Positions 25,804 to 39,419 of a stretch of DNA of 64,000 bases are shown here, piece by piece. Each line of letters opens with the position of its first letter. Position 1 is the stretch's first letter. Under the pieces are notes generated by a model. That model was not told the origin of the DNA. It saw nothing but the letters and a program-made list of their open reading frames with translations, and made no database searches. Origin of the DNA: Allacma fusca (lineage: Eukaryota; Arthropoda; Collembola; Symphypleona; Sminthuridae); contig OX359248.1 in the NCBI GenBank assembly GCA_947179485.1, forward strand, positions 28,839,378-28,903,377. Direction: 5' to 3'. The position numbers and the translations under genes were made by a program.

Positions 25804-28800
25804 TTTTCCTAACACTACACCAACCCACCTTCACTTTCGAAATTCGGAACTCCCAGTCTCTCCAGTCAGAAGCTATGAAGAAATTTTGGAAAATGGGGGG
25901 TGTGGGGAAGTGCTCTCACCATTAACTTAGCTTCTGAATCATTTGATTTACAAACCCTACTTGATGTAATTAATTACTGCCTTGTCTACTTACTAGTCTG
26001 ATGGTAAATGGTAATATTGTAAAAGAGAATATTGAATTTATGTATGACGAATGACAATTTGGCGATGGGGTTCTTCTGGGAAAGGGAGCTTCTTCTTACT
26101 ATGAGTTGGACCTCTGGACCTGGAATTGGGATTGGGAGATTCTTATTCTTGAACATAGATACAACGAGAATAAGAAAGCCTCTCTTTACGTTTCTAAGCT
26201 AAAATAATTTATATTATAAAAAAACAAAATACAAAATCTATATAAGAAGTATTTATTTCTGTTATTTTCAAAACTTTGGAATCTCTAATTTCTCGCTAGT
26301 ACTCAAATTGATTAAAAATTAATACTCGGATTTGTGCACCACTACAGCATTATTTCCAGAATCTATCGATTTAATAAGACGTTTGCAAGAAAGATTAAAG
26401 CTTATCTTCCTGAGTCATGGTTACATTCATAAACAATTTGTGCGCTGCTATGGTTACCTGAAGATTTAAAAAAAATATGAGCGAAGCCGTTTTTTTCAGT
26501 TTAAACATAAGTGATTCTCAGAAAATTACTTTGGAAACTCGTAGGGTTCAATAATTCAGACAGAGATTACTTTTTGAAAGAAATTCCAAATCCCTATTCC
26601 TTTTGTTTACCAAATTCATTACATGACTATAAGTAGCAGTGAAGTGTAGCTGTACAGTGTAAGTGTAAGTTTAAGCATGGTGAGGAGATTATTTGTACGG
26701 ACGGCAAGTAGAAATGTTGCCTTTAGGTATATACAGATATGTATCAATCATGAGTCCTGGAAAGCATAAATTTAATCTTCCAATAATAATTAGATTCGAA
26801 GCAATTACATGCAGAAAGAAGGGCAGGGACGTTTAATCAATTCCAAATTAGATTTAAGCGCAATGACTGCCGTAGGAATAATCAGCCACGCGGGGTTATT
26901 CTTGTATGAAGCTCTGCTATTCTCAACGGAGTGGTGTGTTTTCCTCGTGCTGATCCTGGCCATATATAATGTTGTCCTCCTCATTCTACACCATATAAGC
27001 GATGCACTTATTCTCTGGATACTTTTCTTCCTAGGACATTTTATTGTCCGCATGGTGTACTGCCATTCACATAACTGCTTCAGCAGTTGGGAGTAGTAGG
27101 AGTGTATGAAACACAATATGATCATCGCGTCCCTATCGTTTTGATTCATTCAAGCCCGGGTGGCACAGCGGGTATTTGATTATGATTTACAACATTTACG
27201 ACTACCCGAAGCACGGCGGAATTGTTTGCGAGAGGATTTTCATCAATTTTTATTCGATTTCTTTTACTTTACAGTCAACACACAAAACACGACACCATTA
27301 TGGAGACAATCCTCGCTCAATGGAATTGGAATCAGGGCTTGTCATCTTGAGCTCATGAAAATGAATTTTCGCAATAACACGGATGGTACGGCTGTAAAGG
27401 AAGAAAAAGTAGTTTTTATTCAGTTGGATTCTTTTGAACAATGGCAACAGGAGTAAGGTCTGGCAGCACGAATAGTTTTACAGGAATCAATACCACATGA
27501 ATTTTGGTAAATAATTATTTCAAAAGCTAATCAAATATTAACCCAAGTTGTTTCATGGTCGAATTCTTCGTGCAGAAGTATTGTAAGTAGTAATAAACAA
27601 TAACTCCATTTCATTTAGTATAACAATGAAGAGAGTAAACTTTAATAATTTAATGTTTCCTATGTACTAAATTCATATATTTTTTATACACAGTTTATAT
27701 GCGCACAGTTTACGCATAGATATTTATATAATTACCTATACTTATGGTTAAAAGTATTACACTAATTGTAAGACTAAAGCTACTGGAGGTAAACTTGGAT
27801 AGTTTTCTTAATTGGTTCTAATGTGTGCGTTTGGTTTCATTTTTTGTTCTTACATTATAATTACTTCCGATCAGATTTTTCCTTTCGTTTAGGTATGATT
27901 TTGAACAATTTCATTACATTATATATTTTTTATACATAAATACATACAATTACATAGTCCACATCTGACATTGAGAATGAGAGAAAAATAACCAAAAGTA
28001 CATGTTTACATTTCAAAAACCCACATACATCCTCGTTACTTGTGGATATTCTGGTCTTCCCAAGAAGCTTCCCCCCTTTTTCTTGAAGTTCACATGTACA
28101 CATTTTTTTTGAGTTACTTGTATAGAGATCTATATCTAGAGAATTCTAATACGTTTTCTATTGAGAGTGTTAGTATAGCATCGTAATTGAAATCCAGCTA
28201 CAAGGAGACGCTACTACTAAACTGACTTTTGCGATAACTGTAGGATATTTATATAGTTACTTTGAATACTTTATCAATACCTGAATGTCACAGATATGTA
28301 AATGTTATAGTCAATGAGTTCATTAACCATATAATAGACATTTTTAATGATATTTCCCAGACACTGGAATGGTTGTGGTGTTGTTAAAAAGAATTGATAT
28401 TTTCTAATGGTATCTACCTATAATAGAAGAATGTTCCCTTTAGCCTCACAATCCCTATCGGCTCAATGTGCTCCACATAGACTATGGATAGTTGTAGTAC
28501 AGTTTCATCATATAATTACATACACAAACATCTACCCACACTCATTCCCAATTCCCGATCTGCCCCATATAAATTATATATATAGATATCCGATTATAAA
28601 ATATGGGAGCAAGGTGAGGTGATAGATTCGCATTTGAGTTGCGGTAAGAGCAAAATTGGATTTTACTTTGTGTGCACATCCAGTCTTCTTTTATACAAGT
28701 ATGACAAACATGATGACGATTTTTGGGCAGATATGCATGGTTGAGAGGAGAAAGTGGGACAAGTGAAGTCTCTTTGAAAATACTGCTCATTATTTAGGTA

Positions 28801-28988
28801 CATACTCATATGCAGTGCAATAATAGACTATCATAGGAATTTTTGGCATATTTTCGATTTCACGGCTCCCTCGATTTCTTGAAATGGACTTCTGTACCGT
28901 AATGATGGGGAATTAATGGAATCTTATCTTGAATCTGGGTAATAGCCAGTGTGGGTGGTTGGATGTGATGTTGTGGTGGGCATCATCA
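25804..28988. other. Intergenic with unassigned short open frames
   Basis: Two open frames stand out but match nothing I know: 26809-27096 (+, 95 residues, two hydrophobic stretches) and 27160-27456 (+, 98 residues, GTG start). The minus strand is also open over 26805-27149, so coding status is doubtful. From 27500 to 28980 the DNA is AT-rich without features. Confidence 0.35.
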
Positions 28989-31055
28989 TTACAGTGAAGA
29001 AAAGTAGACTTCCTCAGTCTTTTTACATTGAATCGATACGAAACTATAGTCCGCATACATGGAAACAAACTGTTGTCTAAAATTGCTTCCGAATGCGCAA
29101 TAAATCAGGAAGTTGATGGAGGAGTTGAATGTGAGGAGAAAGTTGGCCAGCAAAATATAGCGTGTCGAAAACTCGACATTTTGACTTTCCCATAAGAGAA
29201 GAAACATTCCTAAAACGTTGCAGCACAGGAAGACAATAACAACGAAGACGAGCATTACTGCGTAGGAAATCTCTCTGGTTTGTACAGATGTTAAACCCTG
29301 TCTCTTCTCATTCGCTTTCTTGATCTGTGAAGCAACAAATTCAAACAGAAGCTGAGTACAACCAACTTTCTCTTTTCAAGATGCACTCCTTCCCTAATTA
29401 GAAAATTTTAGGCCTGGCAACTGTCATGTCATGACCATGAAAGGAGAACAAAACCAGGCAAGTCGAAGGATACGTGCACCCCAAAAAACAGTCAGCAGTC
29501 AAAGCACTGGAAGGCTGATCACATGAGCAAAAGATCTACAAATTAAGGACAAATGTCTGTCTGGACTTCTGGACATGAGATTAACAACATGCCGCCAATC
29601 TTTTAACTTACGTCAGTTAGATCTTCAAAACGATATATTAAACCTCAAACTTTTATTATAGGTTCAAGTATTTAGTGCTCTAGAGGTAATTGTTTTAAAT
29701 CTGTAAGTTTACTGCTTATGAACGTCTCTGATTCCTATGAAAACTTACGGCTAATATGAGATTTAAGATCAAGAGAGGAGCTTACCGTCAAGTAAATTGC
29801 AGTATTGAAGACAGCCAAAACGATAAATGGCAAAATATGCTGAAAAACAAGGAGCATGGGGTACATGTAGTACTTAGTGTACATACTGTTACTTCTCAAT
29901 GCCGTGTAGCCCACTTCATACTGAGTTTCCAATTCATAAAACCCGTCATCGGGGTTCATTCGTCGTAAGATGGTTTCATATGTCTGGAGTTCAAACCAGC
30001 GTGGGACGTTGATGAGACAGGAAAAGATGAAGACGGCTAAAGAGTAGTACCGTGCTCGGGACCAGGTACACAAGAACCGGGACTTCAGTGGCCAACAAAC
30101 AGCAATGTACCGCTCAGCGGAAACGGACATAGTAAAATAAATCGATCCAGTTTGGGCTATTTGAGTGAAAAAAAAAAATTAAACTTTGTTATCAAAATAC
30201 GTCTTTGCCAGTACGAACATGTTCGCACCTGTCACATGTGACATTTTCAGTCTGATAGAATCACACAGCTTATCTCTCATCTGTCAGCCTGTCAATCTCG
30301 ATTGTGCTGTGACAGGCAAGCAATCAACATCCTATTATGAACGGAAATGTTTGCTTCAAAACATATTACGCTAAATTATAACTGTTTGTAAGTGCAGGTG
30401 ATAAGTTTGAGCTACATCAAGTTGTTATAAAATTGTCAATAAGAATTTTCCAACTTATGTATGTACCAGCGTGTTATCTTTATGCGTTGCCAAACACACC
30501 TGGCATAGTATCTATCAGATTGAATGAAAGTAAATACTGTTACAGAATTTTTATGCACGCCCCATATTCCTCTACATACATTCTTCTGTAATAATTAGCG
30601 ATAATAATCTATAAGAAAATTAAAACATTACCTGTGGCAATGATTGGCAGGAGGAAGGGAGCAGCGCGAGGAATAAACAAGCTCGTGTATTCTGGCCATA
30701 GGGAAAAGTGTTTGATGAACACATTAATCCCGTGGACAGGTAGCACCACAATTAATAATATGAGATCACAGCAAGCAAGATTAAAAAGTAGACAGCAAAC
30801 AGAAGACTTCATTTGAGGTCGGGATAGAACCATCATGGTGAGAATATTTCCGATTATTCCGAGAATGGCAATGACAGAAATTCCAACTCCCACCACAATG
30901 AACTCGAAGGTCTTATCCTCTTCGAACATTTCCAATAAGCTCATTCCTTCACTTTCTCCCTCCCCGACTGACAATTCCGTCTCGTTGATATCATGATCAC
31001 CGAGGGGTACGAGTAATGGAGCAGAGGCATTTGGTTCTATCAAGTGACCACTCAT
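28989..31055 (-). CDS. FMRFamide-receptor-like class A GPCR
   Basis: Seven-transmembrane neuropeptide receptor on the plasma membrane. Exons 28989-29324, 29786-30156 and 30632-31055 give 376 residues plus TAA. The N-terminal tail of about 50 residues is acidic and carries two N-glycosylation sequons (NAS, NET). TM1 follows (about residues 52-76, with GNILTMMVLS). TM3 ends with the ERY variant of the DRY motif in SAERYIAVCWPL, as in Drosophila FMRFaR. TM6 begins after the basic KKANEKRQ loop. TM7 reads NSSINFLIY, where the usual NPxxY proline is absent, a feature also seen in FMRFamide receptors. Closest recognisable family is FMRFaR (CG2114-like). The ligand is inferred, and a related FMRFamide-like peptide is possible. 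Introns fall in TM3 and after TM5. Confidence 0.88.
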
Positions 31056-33810
31056 ACCTCCTTGGCAAAAGATAGATTCCTATCTAGATATATGTATATA
31101 ATAATTTATTACACTGGCGATATTTGAGATTTTAATATTTTGTTTCCCTTTCAAATTATCAGGCCTTGGTTGTTTGAGACTCGTCTTAAAAATTACGGAT
31201 GTGTATTTTTTTCAAAAATATACAGCGTATAGCTCAATTGATATGTATACACTCGGTGAACACAATGATATCTCTTTAAGTAGAAGAAATCCAAGGCGTT
31301 TCATTTTCTTTCAAGGGGGGTGCGAAACTACTGGAATTCGAAACTAAATGTACAGCTAATAAATTTGTGGAAAGGACAGCAAACGAAGGTCTAAAAGGCT
31401 CCTTGGACTAAGCTAACGCTAAGCTAAGAGAAAGTATATTTGAGAGATAGGGACATTGAAGTGTGTGGGAGTATTTTGAAGATGTTGCACGAGGCAACTT
31501 TGTAAATAGACTGCGTGGGCCTTTACAATTGATTCAGGTCTCTGGAGTGCTGGAGGAGCCAACCTGCTCTGTAGAGTTGCAACTTTCGGAGTTTTGGTTT
31601 TTCTACCCGGTCGCCCTCCTATACCTCTCCAGTACCCGGACTAAGATTGCAAGCATGCGTTCCTCTGACCTACTTTTTTGCATGGGTGTGCATATCTCAT
31701 ATAGTGTATAGTAATGACCACTTTCGGAGTTTCTGAATTCGGCTATGTACACGCAGCATACTGCGTATATGGCCCTCTTAACTGCCAAAATATTTCCTTC
31801 CTTCAGATAAATTTCAATGAATTTCCTTGAATGATAGACGGAAACTAGGAGCGAGAGTTAGGATCGTATCTAAGAGTCAGTCCGTCTCATAGTACGAGGT
31901 ATGAAGCTCCTACTTCTAATATGATGTAATGTGATGTTGAGTTTGTTCCCAGGTATTGTACTGTACACATAATCTACCTAAAATGCGATAAAAGCCACAT
32001 CATTACCTGGAGGAAGGGTTCAGAAGTTGTTTCTGGCACAACATGAATATTATAAACTATGAAACATGTCCAATCTACAATGAGCTCTGTATAAAACATT
32101 TTCAAATTATACTAGGTGGATAGAGTCGGAGTCAGAGAGAGAGAGAGAGAGAGGATTGTAAGTTAGCATCTGTACCAAGTACGACTCCTTTACAGAAAAG
32201 GGAACTCAACTTTCAAGCCACGTGCCTGGGAAATCAAATGGAATCAATAATAATCCAATGTAACAATGTTGTCCGTCCTTTTCTAAACCTCCGCACGATT
32301 TTTCCTCATCTCTCCCCATCATTTCTCCTGATTAGTCTTGATCAAGCGGGGGACTTCCAAGACAGTCTCTCTAATAACTCTCCGGACTATGATCCAGCTC
32401 TGGAGGAATTTCCCCTCCACTAGTAGGGTGATCACGGATGCACTAAATTGCCATTTACCACTAAATTAATTGGCCTGATAGTCTGTTGATTTGTGAAAGC
32501 ATGAAAGCAGCTTTTACCAGTATGACTTAAATACCAATCAATATAATTACAAGAGAGGAGCCTTCACGCCTACCTGAATTTACCCCATTACTCGACCTTA
32601 AACAATGCAGTTCCCCATAAGATCTCACTTAATGCGGTCAGCCGTGCAATGGAATTAGGGCAAAAGTGTAGATTAATATAAGGAGCGGGATGCTAATGGG
32701 ACAACTGAGACTATGTACTTTACGTGATCTTTGCATTGTATCCAGCACAAAACCCATGACGTCCTCTATTTTAGGTCACAACAATTTAGTCTAATCCAGC
32801 CCCGTTGCATTAGATGGATCAGACAAAATATGCAGTTTGATCTCATCCCTGTAGAAAACTGAACTTTTATACGTACCTGATGTAAGTAAATTATTACTGA
32901 TTGTGAGTTGCAATACTGCATCATATAGATAGAAATAGCATATATGATTGTGTACTGTAGGATTAGACTAGAAGTAGTGTCGCGATCCCCCATTAATTTA
33001 TTCTCAGGGAAAAGCATTAGGATCAGTATGGATTTCTTTCCTCGTCCCAATTTTCCCTACAACTCACTGCTAGCAGTGGTAATATAGTGTGGCTTATTGA
33101 TTTATGATGAGGAGTTCTAAGTTCTCAGCCTGAACTCCTAACTACATCATTTCCAATGATTACTACATGTTACAGATCGTGCCCTAATTTTTCACCATTC
33201 CAAATCAAACCTTCCAAGTTCACTAGAGATTTCCCCATCTCTACTACAGACTATACAGCCAAGCCATTCCAGTACACTGGCTACTGGCACAATGGGCTGG
33301 GTTGGCTTTTTTGTACTAATGAATTGCTCCCAATCAATTTTGGAATGTTCATGTTATCTTTGGCTGAGCATGCCTTTTGCTATAGATGTCAAGCACTTAG
33401 CCGCGTTAGTTCGACTTTGTTTATTTAAATAATCAGTGTGTTTATGCAACGGTGATAAAGTGCTAGCTTTTACTGATGCTTTCAATTTAAAGTTTTCCCA
33501 GTCCATGCTTATGTACATACATATGCAACCATCAAAAATGGTAATCATAGTAAATAATATCGGATTACTTCAATTTATTTTACTAAATCCTTTACTAAAA
33601 AAAGTACTTCTAAAATCCTTCACAGAACTCACGCAATCAAGCGCTGCTATAAAAGGAAAGTAAGAAGGTGGAATTGCCAACGAACTACAAGTTTAAACTC
33701 AAATGTTTTAGAATTCCTGTGGATATAATACCGTCAATTCAACATAGGCATACAGAATGGGACATGATAACAAGAACCTCTGGAATCTTCAGCTGTATAT
33801 GCACACGAAC
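31056..33810. other. Intergenic, contains (GA)n microsatellite
   Basis: Upstream region of the GPCR gene and downstream region of the TTC12-like gene. Apart from an (AG)10 tract at 32134-32153, only short frames lacking coding character are present. Confidence 0.5.
32134..32153. repeat. (AG)n microsatellite
   Basis: Ten uninterrupted AG dinucleotides. Confidence 0.9.
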
Positions 33811-34762
33811 TTATACAGATACGTCCACGGAGGAATTACTGAAGATTTCTTTTCTGTAATCTGGAGGAGGGAGAAACCATAAATAAATTGTTTTTGTATC
33901 CCTTCATATTTGCAAATCAAATTTCCTTGAAATGCCAATACAAATATTCCAATAAAATACATAACGCAACAGCTCACCCTCAATTACTTTCCGGGAATCT
34001 GGATTCTTCTCAATGGCTTCTCGCAAACAATTTTCGCAGTTGGAAAAATCCTCCATGCAATAGTAAGCCTTGGCTTTGTACAATCTCGCTTTCAGGTTAG
34101 CCTCGGAAATGTGCAATGCTTTATCACAGTCCTCAATAGCTTTTGAATAAATCTTCAAGCGTAGGTAAATTAAAGCCCGATTGTTGTAGAGGAGTGGGCT
34201 GTCTTTTGTCCACTGTAATGCCTGGAAATTTTCCAAGGATTTTAAAAAATAAAAAGTAAACAAAAAGAATACGTGAGGAATTCTAAGAAATTATATTAGA
34301 GGTAGGTCTCCTGTTTACCTTACTGAATCTGTCCAAAGCTGCGGGGAAATTGTTCTGCCGAAAGAGTTGAATCCCTTCATCTCGCAATTTGTCAGACTTT
34401 TCCTTCCTCATTTTTCTATTCGCAGCACGCTCGTTTGCATCTTTTTCCACCATTTTCATAAATCCTTCTTGGGACATATCACCTTGGTTTCCTCCCTTGT
34501 CAGGAAGTTTATTAATGACCGTGCGGTTTGATTTCAGCCTAATTTGTCCCTCATCGATTTCCCTATTTTGAAACTTATCATCCTGGAGGAGAATATCCGC
34601 TTTCCTCATACCACGCTCAATTTCGCTCCGGTCTTCAGAGCTGAGACAACGAATCACATCGGAGATTGAGTCGACTTGAGAAATAAAGTTTTCCAATTCA
34701 GGGTTGGCTGGTGGGCTCCGTAACATTTTTTCTGCTTCTCGGATTTCATCTTCGATCTCCAT
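33811..34762 (-). CDS. TTC12: Short TTC12-like tetratricopeptide protein
   Basis: TTC12 is a cytoplasmic factor needed for axonemal dynein arm assembly. Exons 33811-33860, 33978-34221 and 34319-34762 give 245 residues plus TAA. The N-terminal half carries the TTC12-type segment EGFMKMVEKDANERAANRK (about residues 98-116). Three TPR-like helix pairs follow (about 125-235), including NNRALIYLRLKIYSKAIEDC and KAKAYYCMEDFSNC. Vertebrate TTC12 is about 700 residues with a C-terminal armadillo region. Here the last exon adds only about 17 residues (DYRKEIF onward) and a stop, so the armadillo half is absent. The ATG at 34762 was chosen as the first in frame after an upstream acceptor. Other TPR co-chaperones are alternatives, but the pre-TPR block favours TTC12. 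Confidence 0.7.
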
Positions 34763-37065
34763 TATTCCCAAGAGTCTAATTTCCTACCACGGTCTCAAAA
34801 AAAGGAGAAAGAGCAAATGCTTCCTTACTCTATAATTTTTCCAAGTCCTTTTGTTCCCCTCACCTTGGCTTGTTTATTCGTATTTACAAGTTGAAGGTCT
34901 TAATCACTGCTTCTCAAATGAACGAAAGGTGGCTTATTGTTAGAATTAGGGAGAAAGTTTATGTAACAACACAAGGAGAAAATCTTCCTTTCATCGTATC
35001 TATATTTTACAGGTGTACGCGAGGCTACACACTTAGTAATTTAGTGTTAAGTTCTCAATTTGTAGATACGTGAAAAGAAAATTCTGAGAAGAAAGAACGC
35101 CGAACGCCAGATGATGAGAAGGCAAGTTTTCTTTTTTTTTTTGCTTCTTACAATTAGAAATTTGTTCGCAAGTTTTCTTTGTACTGAAACCTTAATAAAG
35201 AACTGAAAGATAATCCAAACCCCAACATCAGTTTCAGCAGTAGTGAGAAGGAGTACTGAACAGACCACAACAAAAGTTACGTATGATCACAAACAAATAA
35301 AGCAACAGAAACAGCTGGTCATGGAAACTTCCTTTCACGGTTTCTATGAAACGGAAAGTAGTTGTTAAAGTGTAACTTTATTGATCAAACACTTTAGAAA
35401 CTTTTCTTTCATGTCAATGTCAACAGCAACGGGGCATTTTCAACACTTGCCTTTTGAGAGACATTGTCACGGCTTCCCTATCCCAAAACAACTAGCCATC
35501 ATTGACTCATTATTGTCAATGTGTATTATTCACATTTGCATTTAATTTATTTAAAGATGTTTCAAAAATATTTGGAAACATTCCGCAATTATTTGTATTC
35601 ATTTAAGAGCACACCTTTTTACGAGTCAATTTTTCCTCCTTTTAGGAGTGCTCTTATGTATCCAGAGAGAATACTCTAGTAATGAACTTTAGTGTTATAC
35701 AGATATTACCCCATTTGTAGGGTGAAGTGGGTGGAGAAACTGTTTATATATGTGGTAATCCCGACGTACAGCCTAACCGAATCTCGACTTGAATGTATTT
35801 GCATAAAATTACACGGAGAAAATCCTCATAAAAAGAAAGTAGCGTTTTGCACGACGTGGCTTCATGCCATACATCTTTAAATAATAATAAAAAGAATTCA
35901 GCGGAAGCAAAGGAAATAACCAGACCTGTGTTACAACTAGGTAGATTGCTACTCACGATTAGGTAATATTACCAGTCTCGAAAATGGGAGGAAAGTAGTG
36001 AAAGCTGAGCTCAGGGTGAAATGTATAATTCATGGATTCCAGGAATCAAGGAACATATGCATACGTATGTACATACCTATCCACACATTTGTGGAGCGTA
36101 GAAGGAAGTTTCATTTTGATCTCGTCAGCTAAATTGTCTATGCATGTATGTACATATGTATGTACTAGCTTTGCATAGAGGGAGACAAAAGGAAAATGAA
36201 ATGAACTCGGTCGGATTAAGTAGTGTTCTCTTGAAAATTCAAAGCAAATGTAATCATATGAGTGTTGATCTAGGTCGAAAATTGCGTTCAAAGTTCAAAA
36301 AACTAGAAATGGTTGTAGCAATATCAGTACAATCCAATCATATCAGCGGACATAATTACGTGATTATTTACATGAGCTTTTCTTGCATGCTTTAATACAG
36401 AATATATAGCGTGTATGAACGTTACCATTTTGAGGTCAGTGTGTGATATAGCTCATGTACAGTGATGTAAAGTATGTCATGCTTCCTCCTATTCAGTTCT
36501 GAACGATTTTGCATGATAGCATATCAAGAATTCACTTTTGGGATTAGGAACTTGGAGGGTCTTCAAAATTTGGTTTTGGTTGGTAGAGGGTAAAAGCTGC
36601 CAGCTCCACAAGAAGAGCAACACAGCGAAGTAAGTAGAAATTGTTGGTGGGTTGTTGATGTTACTGAATGTCGTCATCATTTCCCCTGGTTTTTAATGTT
36701 TCCCATTTTCAAAGTAACGACTTAATTATATTTTACAACAACACCTAAAAGTCTAATTATTTTTAATACTTTATATAACAACGATTGACAACACAAAGAG
36801 AAGATGGAGATAAAAAACTCTATCTCTCTGTGATCATCAAAATCTATTCTGTGTTTTCAAATACACTTTTTTGATGTAGATGTACTGTCAAAATAAGAGC
36901 AAGAGATAACATTATAAAACAATAGTAATTTATTTTCCGGACAATAGAATTTTCGTAAAACATCGACTGAGTACACACCGTGTGGGTACAATATAATAAG
37001 ACAACTGTATAAAAATAACATTTAGGGCTTTTTGTTTGTTCATTGCTCCTTGAGTTCCGGGTATA
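34763..37065. other. Intergenic, no gene seen
   Basis: Between the TTC12-like and GPATCH3 genes, both on the minus strand. Degenerate TGTA/TACA-rich stretches occur near 36055-36165. A candidate poly(A) signal for GPATCH3 lies at 36929-36934 (AATAAA on the minus strand). Confidence 0.5.
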
Positions 37066-39201
37066 TTACTGGTATCTCTTAATGTAAGATATCGAACTGG
37101 ATCTCAGTAAGGGCTCTTCAGTATCAAGATCAGTTGGTTTATCGTAAATTGTTCCGATAGAGACCCTGTGTTCGTCGTCGTATGGTTCGGGTAAATGATC
37201 TTTTTTCTGCCGTTTGAATTCTATGTTGTCCCCATAAAAACCAATGCCGCGCTTATCTCTTGGAGCCTGACCTTCATTATAAAGAGCTTCGGTCATGCCA
37301 ACAAACGACTTCCCGAGACCAGTGCCCTCCTTCCAGCCAAATTTTTCCATGACTTTTCTTCCAATTCCTCTCGTATGTTTTTCGAACTCACCGATTGTTG
37401 TACTCCCATTATCTCCCACCGAAATTAGTTTGGGCTTCAATGTCTTGGGTTTCAGAGCTGGGCGTTTGAAAACACTATCATCATCTAATCCTTTATGGAA
37501 TCGATTATTCCTCCTCATGTCTAACATGTCCCTTGCATCTTTGTCTCCTTCACCTGAAAATAGTAAACATACCACCGTTAATTAATCTTCACGAATACTG
37601 ACCATATTAGATATGCAAAAATTGAACTAAATATTCCCACTTCCCACACATTGCATATTTTAGTATTTTCACAAACAGTATTAGCTAATATTAGTTCCTC
37701 GTAAATACCTGGAGTAAAATAGCCTTCCATATCAACGTCTAGGTTATCCGCAGTTTTTTCATCGAATCCTCCTCGTTGTTCGTTCCAAAATTGAGCATCT
37801 GTGTACCAAACTATGCCAGGACCTCCTTTTTCCCACACCAATTCAATTTCATCTTCAAACAGTCTCTCTTTAATACGCTCCTGGGTTGTAGGATCATCTT
37901 CAAATGTCACATGGCGCTCCCAATCTTCACAACGATCATCATCATCATCCGGACCACTTTCATCAGACTCTTCACGCGATGCTTTCCCATTGCCCCCTTT
38001 TGCTAAAGTGGAGGTGGAATTATCAACATAAACATCCGAAATAACATGGCCTTTGCCAGTAACAATTTCATCATCTTCCTCCTTTGTTTCCACCCCAGCC
38101 ACAGTTGTCTTGTAATTGAAAGGTACTTTACTATACTTCTTGTAACGTCTGAAAATAATTAATTTTTAACATCATTAATAAGTAAAAGCAAACATCAAGA
38201 ACCACTTCACCATATCACAAGCCACCCCTACAATACATTTTCATTCCATGATTTTAAAATAAACTCAAAATAAAATGTAACTACGCACAGGTACCAACTA
38301 CAGATATTTATTTACCGTCGTTGGTATAGCGAATGCGAGCATTTCAATATTACAGCCATAAACGCCGAACAACGCACAGTATCAGGCACGTTCGGAGCTG
38401 GGACTGTTCACATATTTATATAATTCTTATCCAAATCTCACAACTAGGGCAGGGTTCGAACGTACAACCTCCACTATCTACCCCTTCACAATAACATACC
38501 CTACTCCACTGCGCCAACCAAAACTCCCTTCTTACAATACAATATTAAAGCTATCTACTCTAAATCCCCCGAACGCACTGGACATGCTGATTCTTACAAT
38601 GAATACAAAATATTAACAAAATGATTTCCAAAATAAAATACCTTGCTCTTGGAAATTGCAGTCCCAACTTCTGTATCAAACTTGGGGGCAACCGACACTG
38701 CCTTATTAACTCCAAAAAATAGGAATTTTTTGTTCCTACGTTCCCCTGAGGCATAAATTTAGGCGGTCGTAATTCCTTCGCAAACTTCTCCTCATCATTT
38801 GAATCTAACTTGACCCTAGTTATGATACACTTTTGATTAATGTCATTCCCATCCTTATCCATCCAGAACTTATTGTGATATCTTTTTATAAATGAGCCCC
38901 TACTGTCTTCACTACCAAATCGGACGACACAACATAATTTCTTGATCTTATCGGAGGTCTTCGTCTCCACAATTTTGCCTCCATGTTCCTCACACTCGGA
39001 CTCCTCTTGATTACAGATGAATTGTGGTCGATGACGGAAGTGAAAGCAATCGAATTTCCCTTGCTCAATAAACGACGAGAAATAATTCCTTAAGTCAGAT
39101 GCGTGAAAAATTTGAGGGATATTATTGACAATACAATAATACTTCTGGTCACCACCCACAACACTCACGGATGTACAACTTTCGCTTCCTTTCGATTCCA
39201 T
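37066..39201 (-). CDS. GPATCH3: G-patch domain-containing protein 3
   Basis: Nuclear protein with a G-patch; vertebrate GPATCH3 modulates innate signalling and transcription (family knowledge). Exons 37066-37553, 37709-38148 and 38642-39201 give 495 residues plus TAA. The N-terminal block (about residues 20-190) matches the conserved GPATCH3 region, with YCIVNNIPQ and PPSLIQKLGLQFPRAR. An acidic middle with DDDDD is followed by the GPGIVWYTDAQFWNE signature and DKDARD. The G-patch spans about residues 395-445 (GIGRKVMEKFGWKEGTGLGK, then KRGIGFYGD). The ATG at 39201 is the first in the exon. It is head-to-head with a possible small gene starting 218 bp away, implying a shared promoter. Confidence 0.93.
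38440..38529 (-). repeat. tRNA-like SINE head or tRNA pseudogene in GPATCH3 intron 1
   Basis: The minus strand contains TGGCGCAGTGG, a near-perfect A box, and about 54 nt later CGTTCGAACCC, a B box. The sequence between and after does not form normal tRNA anticodon or T stems, so this is not a functional tRNA. A tRNA-derived SINE fragment is the simplest reading. Confidence 0.45.
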
Positions 39202-39419
39202 TTTAAGAGTCCAAATTCCATTAACCTGTGGAAGAATTCAATCGAATCCTAAGCTCGGAATAACAAGTGCGTTCCTTCGTTGGATTTCGTTTCCGTGAAC
39301 GAAGCTCCTAAAAGTAATAATTACACTGAAGTTAACTTATCACTGAATTGTAAATAATTCTTTTTTATACTAATAGGAACTTACTTGTCATGCTTAAATA
39401 GACTAATTTAGTTTTGAAA
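39202..39419. promoter_or_regulatory. Probable bidirectional promoter (GPATCH3 / small gene)
   Basis: A 218-bp gap separates the divergent start codons at 39201 (-) and 39420 (+). No core motif was assigned. Confidence 0.35.

Noticed and set aside
36055-36165. TGTA/TACA-rich stretch as an inverted repeat element
   Set aside because: Looks like degenerate simple sequence without defined ends or target duplication.
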